Notes under the pieces: model-generated | The model's input: only the letters and a program-made list of their open reading frames with translations | Told to the model about the DNA's origin: nothing | Databases searched by the model: none | Position numbers and translations under genes: made by a program | NCBI RefSeq assembly: GCF_038562635.1 | Contig: NZ_JBCFBO010000001.1 | Span: 759,869 to 823,868, forward strand | Length of the DNA: 64,000 nt | DNA from: Methanobacterium sp. | Lineage (GTDB): Archaea; Methanobacteriota; Methanobacteria; Methanobacteriales; Methanobacteriaceae | Direction: 5' to 3' | Shown here: piece by piece, positions 44,047-55,100 of the stretch | How positions within the stretch are numbered: the stretch's first letter is position 1 | How the letters are laid out: each line of letters begins with the position of its first letter

Positions 44047-45270
44047 TTACTGGATAAATCTCTCTATGAATTTTGCATATACAGGCCTTGTGATAAAAAT
44101 TCCTATAAGTACTCCTATAATGGTAGTGAATGCAAAACCTGCCAGGATTCCGATTCCAGCATAGCCTCTGCTGAATCCTATATATGCCAGTGGAAGCATG
44201 GCAGCGATGAGGGTAGCAGCAGATGTAAAGACTATGAAAAATGCCCCTTTAATCCTCATTCTCATAGTGGCACTTCTTCTTTTGGATTCTTTGCTTTCTT
44301 TTGATCCTTTTTTCTTTAAAACTTCATCAGTGATGATTAACTGGTCATCTACCCCCGTACCTATAGCTGCAATAATACCTGCAATAGCCGGTAAATCTAT
44401 ATTCCACCTTATTATAGACGCTACTCCAAGAATTAAAAGTAATTCCACAAGACTTGTGAGTATTATTGGGATTACAAGCAAAGGAATTCTGTAACGTAAA
44501 AATATGATAATAGACACCACTATAACTGCAAGTAAACCTGCAACCAACGCTCCTGTTCTAAACTGGTCTCCCAGTTCAGCTGAAACACTGCTAACTCCAG
44601 CAACACTAACCTTTACTGGTAAAGCCCCAGATTGAAGCACTGCTTGTATGTTCCTGGCTTCATTTTCAGCAGCTTCTCTGGTTTCTGCCGTTCCTGAGAC
44701 TTCAACCTCTGTTGTAGGCGTCCCTGTTGCAAGGCCTTCGCTTAAAACGGGGGATGAAACCAATTGATTATCAAGATACATTTCCACGGGTTGTCCAGCC
44801 TTACCTTGTGCAACCTGTGCAAAACGATTAGCACCTGCAGTCGATACAGTAAATGGTACACTCCACTGAGTTCCAGTAACCTGGTATGGGCGGACATTTG
44901 TTATATCTGTCCCTGTAAGTGCAGTCTGGTTATCTATTCTGGCCTCAAATGCACCAGGAGTCCCAACTATATTTGTAACTTCTTCCGGCCTTACTCCCGC
45001 TATTTCAACAATTACATCCTGATCTCCACTAGCCCTCACATTAACGTCCCTCACGCCAAATATGTTAAGCCGCCTGTCAAGGACTGTTACGACAGTATTC
45101 ATCGTATCCGAGTCAACAGGATGTTCTAAATGAATTTGTATGACTGATCCACCTTCTAAATCCAGCCCCTGCTGTATACCTAATACTGAAATTGAAATAA
45201 TACTGCCTATAGCCAGCACAATGAGTAATATAACCCTATAATCTTTTAAAAAGTCTGTAATTTCGCTCAT
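44047..45270 (-). CDS. secD: Protein-export membrane protein SecD
   Basis: 407 residues from ATG 45270, which overlaps the secF stop by one base (TAATG). One N-terminal membrane helix, then LGIQQGLDLEGGSVIQI (the SecD D1 motif GLDLxGG), a large extracytoplasmic domain, and five C-terminal helices with AIGTGVDDQLIITDEV. With SecF it uses the ion gradient to assist Sec translocation from the outer face. As is usual in archaea, secF precedes secD. Confidence 0.95.
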   Translation of the reverse strand: MSEITDFLKDYRVILLIVLAIGSIISISVLGIQQGLDLEGGSVIQIHLEHPVDSDTMNTVVTVLDRRLNIFGVRDVNVRASGDQDVIVEIAGVRPEEVTNIVGTPGAFEARIDNQTALTGTDITNVRPYQVTGTQWSVPFTVSTAGANRFAQVAQGKAGQPVEMYLDNQLVSSPVLSEGLATGTPTTEVEVSGTAETREAAENEARNIQAVLQSGALPVKVSVAGVSSVSAELGDQFRTGALVAGLLAVIVVSIIIFLRYRIPLLVIPIILTSLVELLLILGVASIIRWNIDLPAIAGIIAAIGTGVDDQLIITDEVLKKKGSKESKESKRRSATMRMRIKGAFFIVFTSAATLIAAMLPLAYIGFSRGYAGIGILAGFAFTTIIGVLIGIFITRPVYAKFIERFIQ

Positions 45271-46109
45271 TAACGTCCACGCTCCAGGTACCATCTCAGT
45301 ATTCCAAGGTTCATTAACCAGGTTACAAGCACATCTGCAGCAAGACCTATTATAAGAACTGCTGCAATATCTGCCAGTACCTCTGCAGATGGAATTAATA
45401 AAACAACAACAATATAAAGAGTTGCCATTGCACTAATGGAAGTAACTGCCATTGTTAAACCTGTTTTCATAGCATCAACCGCTCTTTCTGTAACAGTTCC
45501 TTCCCTACGCCTCAATACACGCGTGGTAAGCAAAATATCTGTATCCACACTGTACCCAATGAGTAAAAGTAAAGCACCTACTGATGCCAGTGAAAGAGGT
45601 ATTCCAAACAGGGACATTCCACCAGCTGCTATAATAATATCAGACAATGCAGCAAGAATAACTGCTATAGAAGGTACGAAGTTTCTAAATACTACAAATA
45701 CAGTCACTGCCATGAATATAAATGCAAAAAGTATTGCCCAAAAAATTTGATTCAACGCCTCAGCACTTAAAACGGGCCCAACAGATCTAAAACCCAGTAT
45801 AGATGCTGTTCCATTTAATGTATTCCTTAAAATACCCGGATTTACTTCCCCACCAATTTCAACTGTAGACTGATTAGAACCAACTAATTGAACACTCACA
45901 TCATTTGTTCCCAACCCGCTACTTATTATAGTCTCTAGTTGAGTTTGGCTTACTGGTTCTTGAAGCTGAAGATCAGCTATTGTACCTCCCCTTAGTTCCA
46001 CACCATAATTTAAACCATTCACTGCCAAAATTACCACTGCTATTAAGGTAATAATTACAGGAATCGCTATTAATGGCTTGTAAGATTCCATAAGTTTTTC
46101 AATTTTCAT
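45270..46109 (-). CDS. secF: Protein-export membrane protein SecF
   Basis: 279 residues from ATG 46109, chosen for the GGTGC site 5-6 nt upstream; a frame from 46145 adds 12 residues. Six membrane helices with a large loop after the first. GVELRGGTIADLQL is the SecF version of the D1 motif, and LIGYSVDTDILLTTRVLRRR is the helix 4 signature. First gene of the secF-secD operon. Confidence 0.95.
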   Translation of the reverse strand: MKIEKLMESYKPLIAIPVIITLIAVVILAVNGLNYGVELRGGTIADLQLQEPVSQTQLETIISSGLGTNDVSVQLVGSNQSTVEIGGEVNPGILRNTLNGTASILGFRSVGPVLSAEALNQIFWAILFAFIFMAVTVFVVFRNFVPSIAVILAALSDIIIAAGGMSLFGIPLSLASVGALLLLIGYSVDTDILLTTRVLRRREGTVTERAVDAMKTGLTMAVTSISAMATLYIVVVLLIPSAEVLADIAAVLIIGLAADVLVTWLMNLGILRWYLERGR

Positions 46110-46622
46110 TAAAGCACCATAAATAAGTTTTACAATATTAAACAACAGATCTAACTATACTTAACAGATGTTAAATCCCCAAAATTATTACTTATTTTAA
46201 TTTTTATATTAATTATTTTATATATTTTGCATCGAAAAAGTTCGTGCATAAGTTGATTTCTCTAATACTAACCATCATAAGTTTACATAAAAAAGTAAAA
46301 TACAACCTATTTTTTTATACTCAAAAACAATTAAATCCAACACAATAAAAGTAAAATTAACACCAGATAATATACCGCAAACAGCAGCAAATAATGCATA
46401 AATTAAGGAGTGAATTTAAAAAATAGCTTTTAAAATATGATTTTTAAATTATTGACCTAAAATAGTAACAGATTACCTAATAAAATACCTTAAAATTTAC
46501 TAAAAACTTATAAAAGCTTTCAAATATGATTTTTTGCACATGAACGATATGTAAAATTATATAAATCATAATTAACAGTTATTAACATAATTTGATACAA
46601 AAAATTGATAAGGGGATATAAA

Positions 46623-47081
46623 ATGAGAAAAAATATTTTGTTGATAACCGCAATACTTTCAATGTTTGTTTTTGGGCTTCAACTGGCAGAACCAGCTTCT
46701 GCAGCCAGCATAAAACAAGTAGATCATGGTTCATATAAAATTAATGGGCCAAATAATTATTATTTTATCTATTCATGGAAAACATACCAGTACAAAACAA
46801 GTTATGTAAAAATAAATGTTTATGTAAAGTTCAAAGGGCAGAAAACACGGACTATGACCACTACCCTTAGAAAGGAAAGTAAATACATATTACAAGTTCG
46901 TGAGTTTTACAACAAAAAATGGGCAATTACATATTATACTCCCGAAAAAAGAACTGCTGCACAATACTACTGGAGAGTAGTCAGGCCATCAATGCTGGGG
47001 CAAAACGTAATAATTGGCGGCAGCGGATCGGGTTCTGGAAGTAGCAGTGGAACTGTAACTTCTAATGCAATAAAACATTAA
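46623..47081 (+). CDS. Secreted protein, Tyr-rich
   Basis: 152 residues from ATG 46623 behind AGGGGATATA. A signal peptide is clear: MRKN, a hydrophobic core (ILLITAILSMFVFGLQL), then EPASAAS with a likely cut after ASA. The mature part is basic and rich in Tyr and aromatic residues (YYFIYSWKTYQYKTSYVK) with alternating strands, and ends in a Gly/Ser-rich tail (GGSGSGSGSSSG). No cysteine. Probably an extracellular or wall protein; no family recognised. The gap 46146-46622 before it holds nothing recognised. Confidence 0.75.
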   Translation: MRKNILLITAILSMFVFGLQLAEPASAASIKQVDHGSYKINGPNNYYFIYSWKTYQYKTSYVKINVYVKFKGQKTRTMTTTLRKESKYILQVREFYNKKWAITYYTPEKRTAAQYYWRVVRPSMLGQNVIIGGSGSGSGSSSGTVTSNAIKH

Positions 47082-47173
47082 GTTAACTGATTTATTGCTT
47101 TTTAGATATTTAGCACTAAAAAATCTTTTTAACATATTTTTATAGGTATGCATCAATTAAATAAAAAAAGTAT

Positions 47174-47827
47174 TTAATGGAAATTTAACCCTGTGATGTA
47201 ATTTCCTATTGGTCCAGTAAAGTTAGCTTCAATAACTGCCGCAACTGCAAATAAAATTACTGCAATTAAAAGTAAAGCTATGGAATCCTTAAATTTCAGA
47301 TAATCGTTATTTACATATGTTTTTCCTCTCAAGCTGTTTATTAAATCAGCGATTATAGTTGTGAGCCTGAAACCTGCAGCACTAGCTATAATAAGTGCCG
47401 GAATTTCAAATATGCCGTGAGGTACTATATAACTCATAAAAACTAGAGGGCTAACAGTGTTATGATTAATAGCGCCGCCGCCCATAAAATATCCTAAAAA
47501 AGCCCCTAAAATGAACCCGTTAAGAGACAATAATCCTGCAGTAACTATTCCAATAATTCCACCGGCATAAATCATAAAGGCAGTTCTAACATTGTGTATG
47601 AAAATGGAAGCAGTGGATATATCAACTGCACTGTTAATTGTATTAGAAAGTAGTGTAAGGAAATACCCAACACCATCAGGTAAAAAGTAGCCTGCAAGTA
47701 CACCAATAAAAAAAGATGCACAGAATATAATAACTGAAACAGTTAAAATCTTCTTATTTCGCTTAAAAACACCCCTAAAAATATTATATTTACTTAAAGA
47801 CTTATTATTAAAAATTGATATGGACAT
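47174..47827 (-). CDS. Stage II sporulation protein M family membrane protein
   Basis: 217 residues with about five membrane helices. The motif VPHGIFEIPALIIASAAGFRL is the SpoIIM/DUF95 hallmark, preceded by GAFLGYFMGG. Archaeal members are of unknown function; in bacteria SpoIIM takes part in wall remodelling during engulfment. GGAGAAAC precedes the ATG. Confidence 0.9.
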   Translation of the reverse strand: MSISIFNNKSLSKYNIFRGVFKRNKKILTVSVIIFCASFFIGVLAGYFLPDGVGYFLTLLSNTINSAVDISTASIFIHNVRTAFMIYAGGIIGIVTAGLLSLNGFILGAFLGYFMGGGAINHNTVSPLVFMSYIVPHGIFEIPALIIASAAGFRLTTIIADLINSLRGKTYVNNDYLKFKDSIALLLIAVILFAVAAVIEANFTGPIGNYITGLNFH

Positions 47828-48024
47828 TTAATGTTTCTCCTTCTTTATTTACATCATAAATTATGAATATTATTTCATAAATATTACATACCATCATTAA
47901 TGTAGATAAACACATACTTATAAATTTTACTAAATGTAGAGGAAAAGTGAGTTATTTTTTGGCAAATATGCGGTAAAAATATGTAAAATTAAAAAAGAAT
48001 AAAAAACTTAGACTAAAAAAATAT

Positions 48025-48057
48025 AAAAAAGCCTTTAACACGTTTTATGTTAGAGGC
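48025..48057 (-). terminator. Terminator of the histone gene
   Basis: On the minus strand GCCTCTAACA and TGTTAAAGGC pair (10 positions with one G-U) and are followed by TTTTTTATATTTTTTT. It begins 30 nt after the histone stop. Confidence 0.75.
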
Positions 48058-48086
48058 AAAAAAGATTCTCTTAAGCTAATAAAAAG

Positions 48087-48293
48087 TTATAAACTTTTAA
48101 TAGCTAATTCAATATCTGCTGCTTTGACTGTTTTTCTTCCAGCGTGCTTTGCAAGTTTAACAGCTGCTAAAGCTATTTCTTCGCCTTTTTCTTCTAACAC
48201 TTTTGTTAAAGATTCTGTTGCATCTTCACTAACTCTCTGTGCACCAGCATTTTTTATTATTCTACTTACTGGAGCAAATGGTAATTCTGTCAT
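48087..48293 (-). CDS. Archaeal histone
   Basis: 68 residues, the standard HMf length: ELPFAPVSRIIKNAGAQRVS, a long central helix (EDATESLTKVLEEKGEEIAL), then AKHAGRKTVKAADIELAIKSL. The three-helix histone fold lacks tails. It forms dimers and larger stacks that wrap DNA. GGAGGCGGTC precedes the ATG, and a strong terminator follows. Confidence 0.97.
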   Translation of the reverse strand: MTELPFAPVSRIIKNAGAQRVSEDATESLTKVLEEKGEEIALAAVKLAKHAGRKTVKAADIELAIKSL

Positions 48294-49377
48294 AAATGAC
48301 CGCCTCCGTTATTTTACCAATATACTGTGTATAAATAACCTTATATAAATTTATGGTTTTATTATCTAATAATTTTAAAAATTATGTGCTTTTTACTCAC
48401 TTAAAATAAATTAATTCAATTTTTTGGCATCAATTAATAAAGTATTAATTATTAACACAACTTGAAAATTTTAGGACAGGAATATAATTAATTTTACTTA
48501 GAGAAATTCAAATTCTTCACAATACTTTCTAACTCAACCTAAATCATATTGTGGAGCCTTGTTTAAACATACACCGTCTTCCAGTTTTATATATTTATCC
48601 TTGTTTAAGCAATAACTATCCCTATAACTAATAGAAATCCAGTTTCTTGACTCATTTCTGCAATGATCATTTCAAACAGGTGCCCCTCGTTTTTTAAATT
48701 AGATATTTCATACCATTTTTTAAATAGTATTGAGTTTATCTGCAGGTTACCAGCGAAATGGTCAAAAACAGGAAACTTCATATAATCTCTCAAGTATACT
48801 TTAGAAAAAGTAAGCGTTTTTACATACTGCGGATATCTATTTTAAAATTAGCACCATAAGCTTTCATGAGAAGTTAATTTATAGATAGAATATATTATTT
48901 TTGAGATAGGACTTAATTCCAGAACCCATGAGTATAAACTGAATTACATCTTAAATTTTAATCTAAAATTTAATATTAATAAGGATATTTAAAGCCCATG
49001 TTTAGTCTTTAACCAACTGTATAATAATTAAACGTTATAAAGACAATTACATAATAAATTAAATTAATTAAAGGTTTATATTGAATAAATAACTTCTTTT
49101 TTATTTTTATCTGTTTTACTATTTATTTTACTTTTTGAAAAATACTTTTTCTACATCCATTAGGTTCTTCGCATTCTTTATATTCGCACTCATAATATCT
49201 TGATAAAACTCCAAATTTATTCTATTTTTAGTATGTTTAAATGAGATATTTGTTTATAGTCTGAATCAATGGTAAGTGGTCACTCTATCAAAGAAGTTGA
49301 GAATGATAAAAAAGAATGAAAAATGAATAAGTTATTTAAAGTTCTTGCAACAAAATTATAATTTAAGGAGGAATTAC
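48294..49377. other. Long gene-free stretch
   Basis: Over 1 kb without a convincing gene. A minus-strand frame ending at 48605 (about 58 residues from ATG 48781, behind GAGAG) has a hydrophobic tail (GFLLVIGIVIA) and could be a small gene or relic. AATGAATAAGTTATTT near 49323 is a weak match to the dispersed motif. No RNA recognised. Confidence 0.3.
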
Positions 49378-49773
49378 ATGGTTGAATCAGAAAGAAGAGA
49401 TTTAGATTATCTGGTAAAAGAACTAGAAAATGGAGAGAGGAGTAGAAGGGAAGATGCTGCTGAACTTCTTGCAGAATTAGCAGACCCCAGAGCCGTAGAT
49501 CCCCTAATTAAAGCATTAAAAGATGAAGATTCTCATGTTAGAGAAGCTGCAGCTCTTTCATTAGCTGTTTATGAAGATACTAAAACTATTGAACCATTGA
49601 TTGAATTACTGAACGATAGAAAAGCTAGTGTTAGATATGCTGCAGCAATAGGTCTTTCGGGAGTAGGGGATAATCGAGCAATAGAACCGCTTGAAAAAGC
49701 GTTAGAAGACGAAAGTCAGGTTGTAAGGAAAGTTGCCCAGCTGGCTTTAAATTCAGTAAAAGAACGACAATAA
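49378..49773 (+). CDS. HEAT-repeat protein
   Basis: 131 residues from ATG 49378 behind AAGGAGGA. Three to four 31-residue HEAT repeats of the PBS-lyase type follow one another (AAELLAELADPRAVDPLIKAL, AALSLAVYEDTKTIEPLIELL, AAIGLSGVGDNRAIEPLEKAL). Such repeats are binding scaffolds; the partner is unknown. Similar small HEAT proteins are common in methanogens. Confidence 0.92.
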   Translation: MVESERRDLDYLVKELENGERSRREDAAELLAELADPRAVDPLIKALKDEDSHVREAAALSLAVYEDTKTIEPLIELLNDRKASVRYAAAIGLSGVGDNRAIEPLEKALEDESQVVRKVAQLALNSVKERQ

Positions 49774-50101
49774 TCTGCCATATATAATATATCAACAAAA
49801 ATAAAAGGCTTTAGTAATGAACACCACCATATAATCGTTATAGGATAAATAAAGTTCAATTAAAAAATTTAATTGGAAGTACAGGAATTAGGAAAAACTA
49901 AATCTTTTAACTATAAAATATAAAAAAAATAATTAAAAATCGAGATAATATCGTTAGAACGAGAACTTATGATCATTCCTAATTTCATTTAAATTCTTTT
50001 AATCATCTCAAAACAGTTCACTTTTAGATATTTACCCTAAATAGAATAATGCAATTATCATGTTCAACTTCCATAATATTTTAATTTTAGGAGAGTTAGA
50101 A
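49774..50101. other. Gene-free stretch, nothing recognised
   Basis: AT-rich spacer; it ends with the GGAGAG ribosome binding site of the next gene. Confidence 0.4.
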
Positions 50102-50527
50102 ATGATTGACAAAAAAGAACTTGTAGATATGATAGAAAAAGTAAAATTGGAGCGGATGCAAACAAATAAAGATGTTTGGGAGAAACATATCTATTTAGAT
50201 AATAATAAAGTACTGATAATTGGTTATGAAGAAGAAGAGGTAACTGATAAGCAAGATCCTGAAGAAGAAACTGTTAAAAACTATTATTGGTTTTGGGAGC
50301 TTAGAGATTCACAGACATGGGATGTTCTATTTGAAAATCATGACAAAAGTTTTAGTTTTTGTGAATCTGAAATAGGAACCTACAGTGATCAAGAACGTGT
50401 AGAAGACATAGTTGGCGATATTGATGAAGCAGAAGTATGTGGTTGGAGTGAAAAAGACTTGATTAAAGATATTTCTGAAGATATCGCAGATAAAGTAATT
50501 GAATGGTTAACACCTATCAAAAGATAA
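50102..50527 (+). CDS. Hypothetical acidic protein
   Basis: 141 residues from ATG 50102 behind TAGGAGAG. Rich in Glu and Asp, with several Trp (WEKH, YYWFWELRDSQTWDV, CGWSEKD, VIEWL). Mixed alpha/beta, soluble. No family recognised. Confidence 0.65.
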   Translation: MIDKKELVDMIEKVKLERMQTNKDVWEKHIYLDNNKVLIIGYEEEEVTDKQDPEEETVKNYYWFWELRDSQTWDVLFENHDKSFSFCESEIGTYSDQERVEDIVGDIDEAEVCGWSEKDLIKDISEDIADKVIEWLTPIKR

Positions 50528-50882
50528 GTAAAATAAAAATAATCGGAATTTCATGGATTTCGAGTAATATGGGCTTTTTTTGTAAGTTCAAATAATTTCA
50601 ATGAAGAATTTTATAATTGGAATAGTAAAAATTAGCATTGTTTTAATTACATAACTTCATACTGTTTTTAATTCAGTATATGTAAAAATAGGGTTAATTA
50701 TGTCATGATTTCTGGAGTTTTGAAAAATGGCGGTAAGTAGATATTATTGCAACTGCTCCTTAGTCCATTTCTTATTAAATTAAGAATTGAAATGAATGTT
50801 GCCACAATACTAATAGTATTATGTTCATAAATATTAATATAAACTAAAATTATAAAATTAATAAAGATTAAAGGTGAACTGA
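50528..50882. other. Gene-free stretch, nothing recognised
   Basis: AT-rich spacer before the Usp gene, ending in AAGGTGAACTGA, its ribosome binding site. Confidence 0.4.
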
Positions 50883-51326
50883 ATGTATAAAAAAATATTA
50901 TTGCCAACAGATGGTTCGCAACCCGCTCATAAAGCTGCAGAACAGGCTATATGGATTGCAATTATGAGTAATGCAGAACTTATAGTATTACATGTAATTG
51001 ATACATCTATATTTACTGGATTACCATCAAAAGAATCCATATCAAAAGTTAAAGAACTGTTAAAAAATGAGGAAAAGAACTACTTTAACGCAGTTCAGGA
51101 TATTTTATTAAAATATAAAGAAAAATATAACATTGAAATAAAATTAGTTTTCATGAGCAAAGAAGGCCATCCTGCCCATACAATTCGTAAAATTGTTGAT
51201 AAAGAAAATATAGATCTAGTTGTTATGGGCACTTCAGGAAAACATGGAATGGACAGGTTTTTACTTGGAAGCGTAGCAGAAAGAGTAGTAAGAACCGCAT
51301 CCTGCCCCGTACTAGTAGTACGCTAA
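50883..51326 (+). CDS. Universal stress protein (UspA family)
   Basis: 147 residues, single Usp domain. KKILLPTDGSQPA at the start and VMGTSGKHGMDRFLLGSVAE near the end give the ATP-binding pattern G-x2-G-x9-GS, so it is of the ATP-binding class. Cytoplasmic. AAGGTGAA precedes the ATG. Confidence 0.95.
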   Translation: MYKKILLPTDGSQPAHKAAEQAIWIAIMSNAELIVLHVIDTSIFTGLPSKESISKVKELLKNEEKNYFNAVQDILLKYKEKYNIEIKLVFMSKEGHPAHTIRKIVDKENIDLVVMGTSGKHGMDRFLLGSVAERVVRTASCPVLVVR

Positions 51327-52012
51327 AATTCCAATTAAAAAAGTATTTTAAAATTATTACTAATTTTTATAGTTTTAAACTTTTGATTTTAAAGCCATAA
51401 ATTTATATGAATATATGCCATTTAAAAGGTATTATACAAAAGAATAAGGTTTATTAATGCCTTTACGTTTCATTTTCCAAAAATAGAATAAAATAAAACA
51501 ATTTAATCATAAAATAAACTTTTCTTTTGAATTATGAGCAAATGATAGTGATAATTTTTTGGATATTTCAAAAAATGTTGTCTATTTTGTCAAGGAATAC
51601 TAAGTAGTTATAAAAATTGTTATATGCAACAATGTATGGTTATTATTACTATAAATAAGATTTACATACTTTAAAACTGTTTAATTTCTATCAAAATGTT
51701 TAATTTTAATTTATTTTTTACAGCATTTAATAATTATTTTATAAGTTACATTAAAATTGTTAGTATATTCGTTTTGAATAAAATAATCAAAAATTTTATT
51801 AATTAAAAAGTTATTAATATAATACTAGATATGAAATATTTTATTACGCAATATTTTGCTGTAAACAGCATAAAAATAACTAATAGGCTATATTTTCATG
51901 AATAATTTTTTAATTATTTATTTATTACAAATATTTTTGAAATTATAGCTATTTGACGCGATTTAACGATTATTTTGAATTTATAACATATTAAATATCT
52001 TAAAAAAAATAT
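51327..52012. other. Very AT-rich upstream region of the adhesin gene
   Basis: About 690 nt with no frame or clear hairpin. Several TATA-like runs make the promoter hard to place. Confidence 0.35.
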
Positions 52013-52192
52013 AAAGGAGGTGAAAAAGATTAGAAAACAAACGATTACAAAGAAAGACAATTTTAAACATATTAATGAATATAATAAAGCTAAAATGAGT
52101 ATAAAGGAGGTGAAAAAGATGAAAAAACAAACAATTACAAAAAAAGACAATTTTAAATCCATTAATGGGCACAATAAAGCTAAGGTCATGGT
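52013..52192 (+). repeat. 90-bp tandem duplication of ribosome binding site and N-terminal coding region
   Basis: AAAGGAGGTGAAAAAGAT occurs at 52013 and again at 52103, followed in both by near-identical sequence encoding KQTITKKDNFK...IN...NKAK. The first copy reads ATTAGA where the second reads ATGAAA, so the first start codon is lost. Confidence 0.85.
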
Positions 52193-55100
52193 TCCATTAC
52201 TGCTTTTAAGCCTGGTTTTAGTATTTTCGTTCGCTGTCAGTGATGTTGCAGCTGCTCAGGGAACATCTAATAACACAGCAGTTACCTCAAACAATTTAAC
52301 TGAGGTTAATTCAAGTTTAGAGGATTCAAATACGGCAGTTCAATCCACGTCGGATATTAATACCTCAAATTCTAATAAATCATCTAATTCTTCAAATTCT
52401 AATAACTTATCTAATTCTTCAAATTCTGGAATTAATCAAACTTCAAAAGATCCACAGATCTATAATGGAGGAGTGCCGGTTGCTCGTGGAGGAAATCCTC
52501 CAGGATATGTTTATCCCACAATCGCAGCAGCTATTACTGATGCTCAAAGCGGTGACACCATAATGCTTGAGGACGGGGCAACCTTTCAAGAACATGGTCT
52601 TGTTGTTAACAAAAATCTGAATTTTGACGTATTTAACAACGGCCATGCCACTATAGACGGTCAAAATTTAGGAACCGTATTTATAATCGGCAACGGCACA
52701 ACAGTCAACATGCAAAATCTAATAATCATTAACGGGAATGGAATGAATGGTGGAGCTATCTACAATAACGGGACATTAACCGTAAACAACAGCACATTTG
52801 CTAACAACACTGCAACACAGAATGGTGGAGCCATCTACAATGATGGAACATTGAATTATGTCTCAACCACACGTACAAGTGAAACCGTAACAAATAATGG
52901 TGGAAATTTAACCGTAAACAACAGCACATTCACAAACAACAGTGCACAAAATGGTGGGGCCATCTACAACGCTGGAACCATAAACATAAGCACTAGTACC
53001 ACACTCACTGATTACACCATAACACAGAATGGTGGAGTATTAAACGTAAACAACAGCACATTCCTAAACAACACCGCAACACAGAATGGTGGGGCTATCG
53101 CAAACGATGCAACATTTAACGTAGTAGGTTTTAGCACACTCACACGTGCAGTCGTAACACAGAATGGTGGAACAGCAACAATATCTGGCAGCACATTTAT
53201 AGGTAACAGGGCAAATAATGGTGGAGCCATTAGTAACCTTGCAACCTTAAATACAGCTCAAAGCACACTTACTGGAACTGCCACAACAGGTACAACCGCA
53301 CTTAATAGCGGAACAGTAACAGTAACTAACAGCGTCATAATAGGCAACACCGCAACACAGAATGGTGGAGCCATCTACAACGGCGCAAGAACATCTGTAT
53401 CTGCCAGTACATTCACAGACTACACCATAAATAATGACGCAACAATAACCGCAAGGTTTAATACTATAGCAGGCAACTCTGCATTGGCTGGTGGAGCTAT
53501 CTACAACGATGCAACATCAACTGTAACTACCAGCACACTCACACGTACCACATTAAATAATGATGCTACAGCAACAACAACCGATAATGTACTTGTGGGC
53601 AACAACGCAACAACAGGTAGAGATATCGTCAATAATGTAGAAACAACCCAAAACGGCAACGTAATAACCGTAAGTTTCATAAATAATACCGGAACAGTAG
53701 ATGCTAGGCGTAATTGGTGGGGAGTTGGTACTGGACCATCACCAGGAGATGCTGTACAAATTGGTATAGGTACATTAGATACATCAGGCTTCTTGAATTA
53801 TACTATGGGTATAACCATTACAGCCAGTAACAGTGCACCTAACGTAGGTCAACCGTTCACTTACACCATAACTGTAACTAACAACGGGCCTGATACAGCT
53901 ACAGATGTTCAGGTAGCTGATGGTATACCTGCTGGTTTAACCTTTAACGGTTACGCAGCAAGCCAAGGTACTTATAACAATGCTACTGAAATATGGAACG
54001 TTGGACCCCTTGCTAGTGGTGCTAGTGCAGTATTACAACTGACTGTTACACCTACCGCTTCTTTAGCCGGTATGAACGTGACTAAAAATGCAACGTTAAT
54101 AAACACAAACCAAACTACTAATGTAACCGTATCTATACCTGCAGCTGTATCTAATGTGACAATAACTAAAACCGCAAGTAACAGCTTGCCTAATGTGGGC
54201 CAGCAGTTCAGTTACACCGTAACTGCAACCAACAACGGCCCAGGTACTGCTAACAATGTTCAGGTAACTGATGTAATACCTGCTGGTTTAACCTTTAACA
54301 GTTACACCGCAAGTCAAGGTACTTACAACAGTGCTACTGGAATATGGACTGTCGGAACACTCGCCAGCGGTGCTAGCGCAGTACTACAACTGTTCGTCAC
54401 ACCTACAGCAGCTGCAAGCGGAACAACCATAGTTAACACTGCATCAACATCAGGACAAAATGCCAGTGCAACTGTAGTTGTACCTACAACTCCTGTGTCT
54501 AATGTGACACTAACCAAAACCGCAAGCAACCTTACACCTGCTGTAGGTCAACAGTTCAGTTACACCGTAACTGCAACCAACAACGGCCCAGGTACTGCTA
54601 ACAATGTTCAAGTGACTGATGTAATACCTGCTGGTCTAACCTTTAACAGTTACACCGCAAGCCAAGGTACTTACAACAGCGCCACAGGAATATGGACTGT
54701 CGGAACACTCGCCAGCGGTGCTAGCGCAGTACTACAACTGTTTGTCACACCTACAGCAGCTGCAGCCGGTACAAGTATAGTTAACACTGCAACATCACCA
54801 GGACAAATAGCTACCGCAACTGTAGTTGTTCCGGTAACTCCTGTGTCTAATGTGACTTTGACAAAGACTGCAAGTAACCTTGCACCTGCTGTGGGTCAGC
54901 AGTTCAGTTACACCGTAACTGCAACCAACAACGGCCCAGGTACTGCTAACAATGTTCAGGTAACTGATGTAATACCTGCTGGTTTAACCTTTAACAGTTA
55001 CACCGCAAGCCAAGGTACTTACAACAGCGCCACAGGAATATGGACTGTCGGAACACTCGCCAGCGGTGCTAGCGCAGTACTACAACTGTTCGTTACACCT

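Noticed and set aside
48605..48793. Minus-strand frame of about 60 codons
   Set aside because: Has GAGAG before an ATG at 48781 and a hydrophobic tail, but no recognisable domain; kept only as a note in the gap entry.
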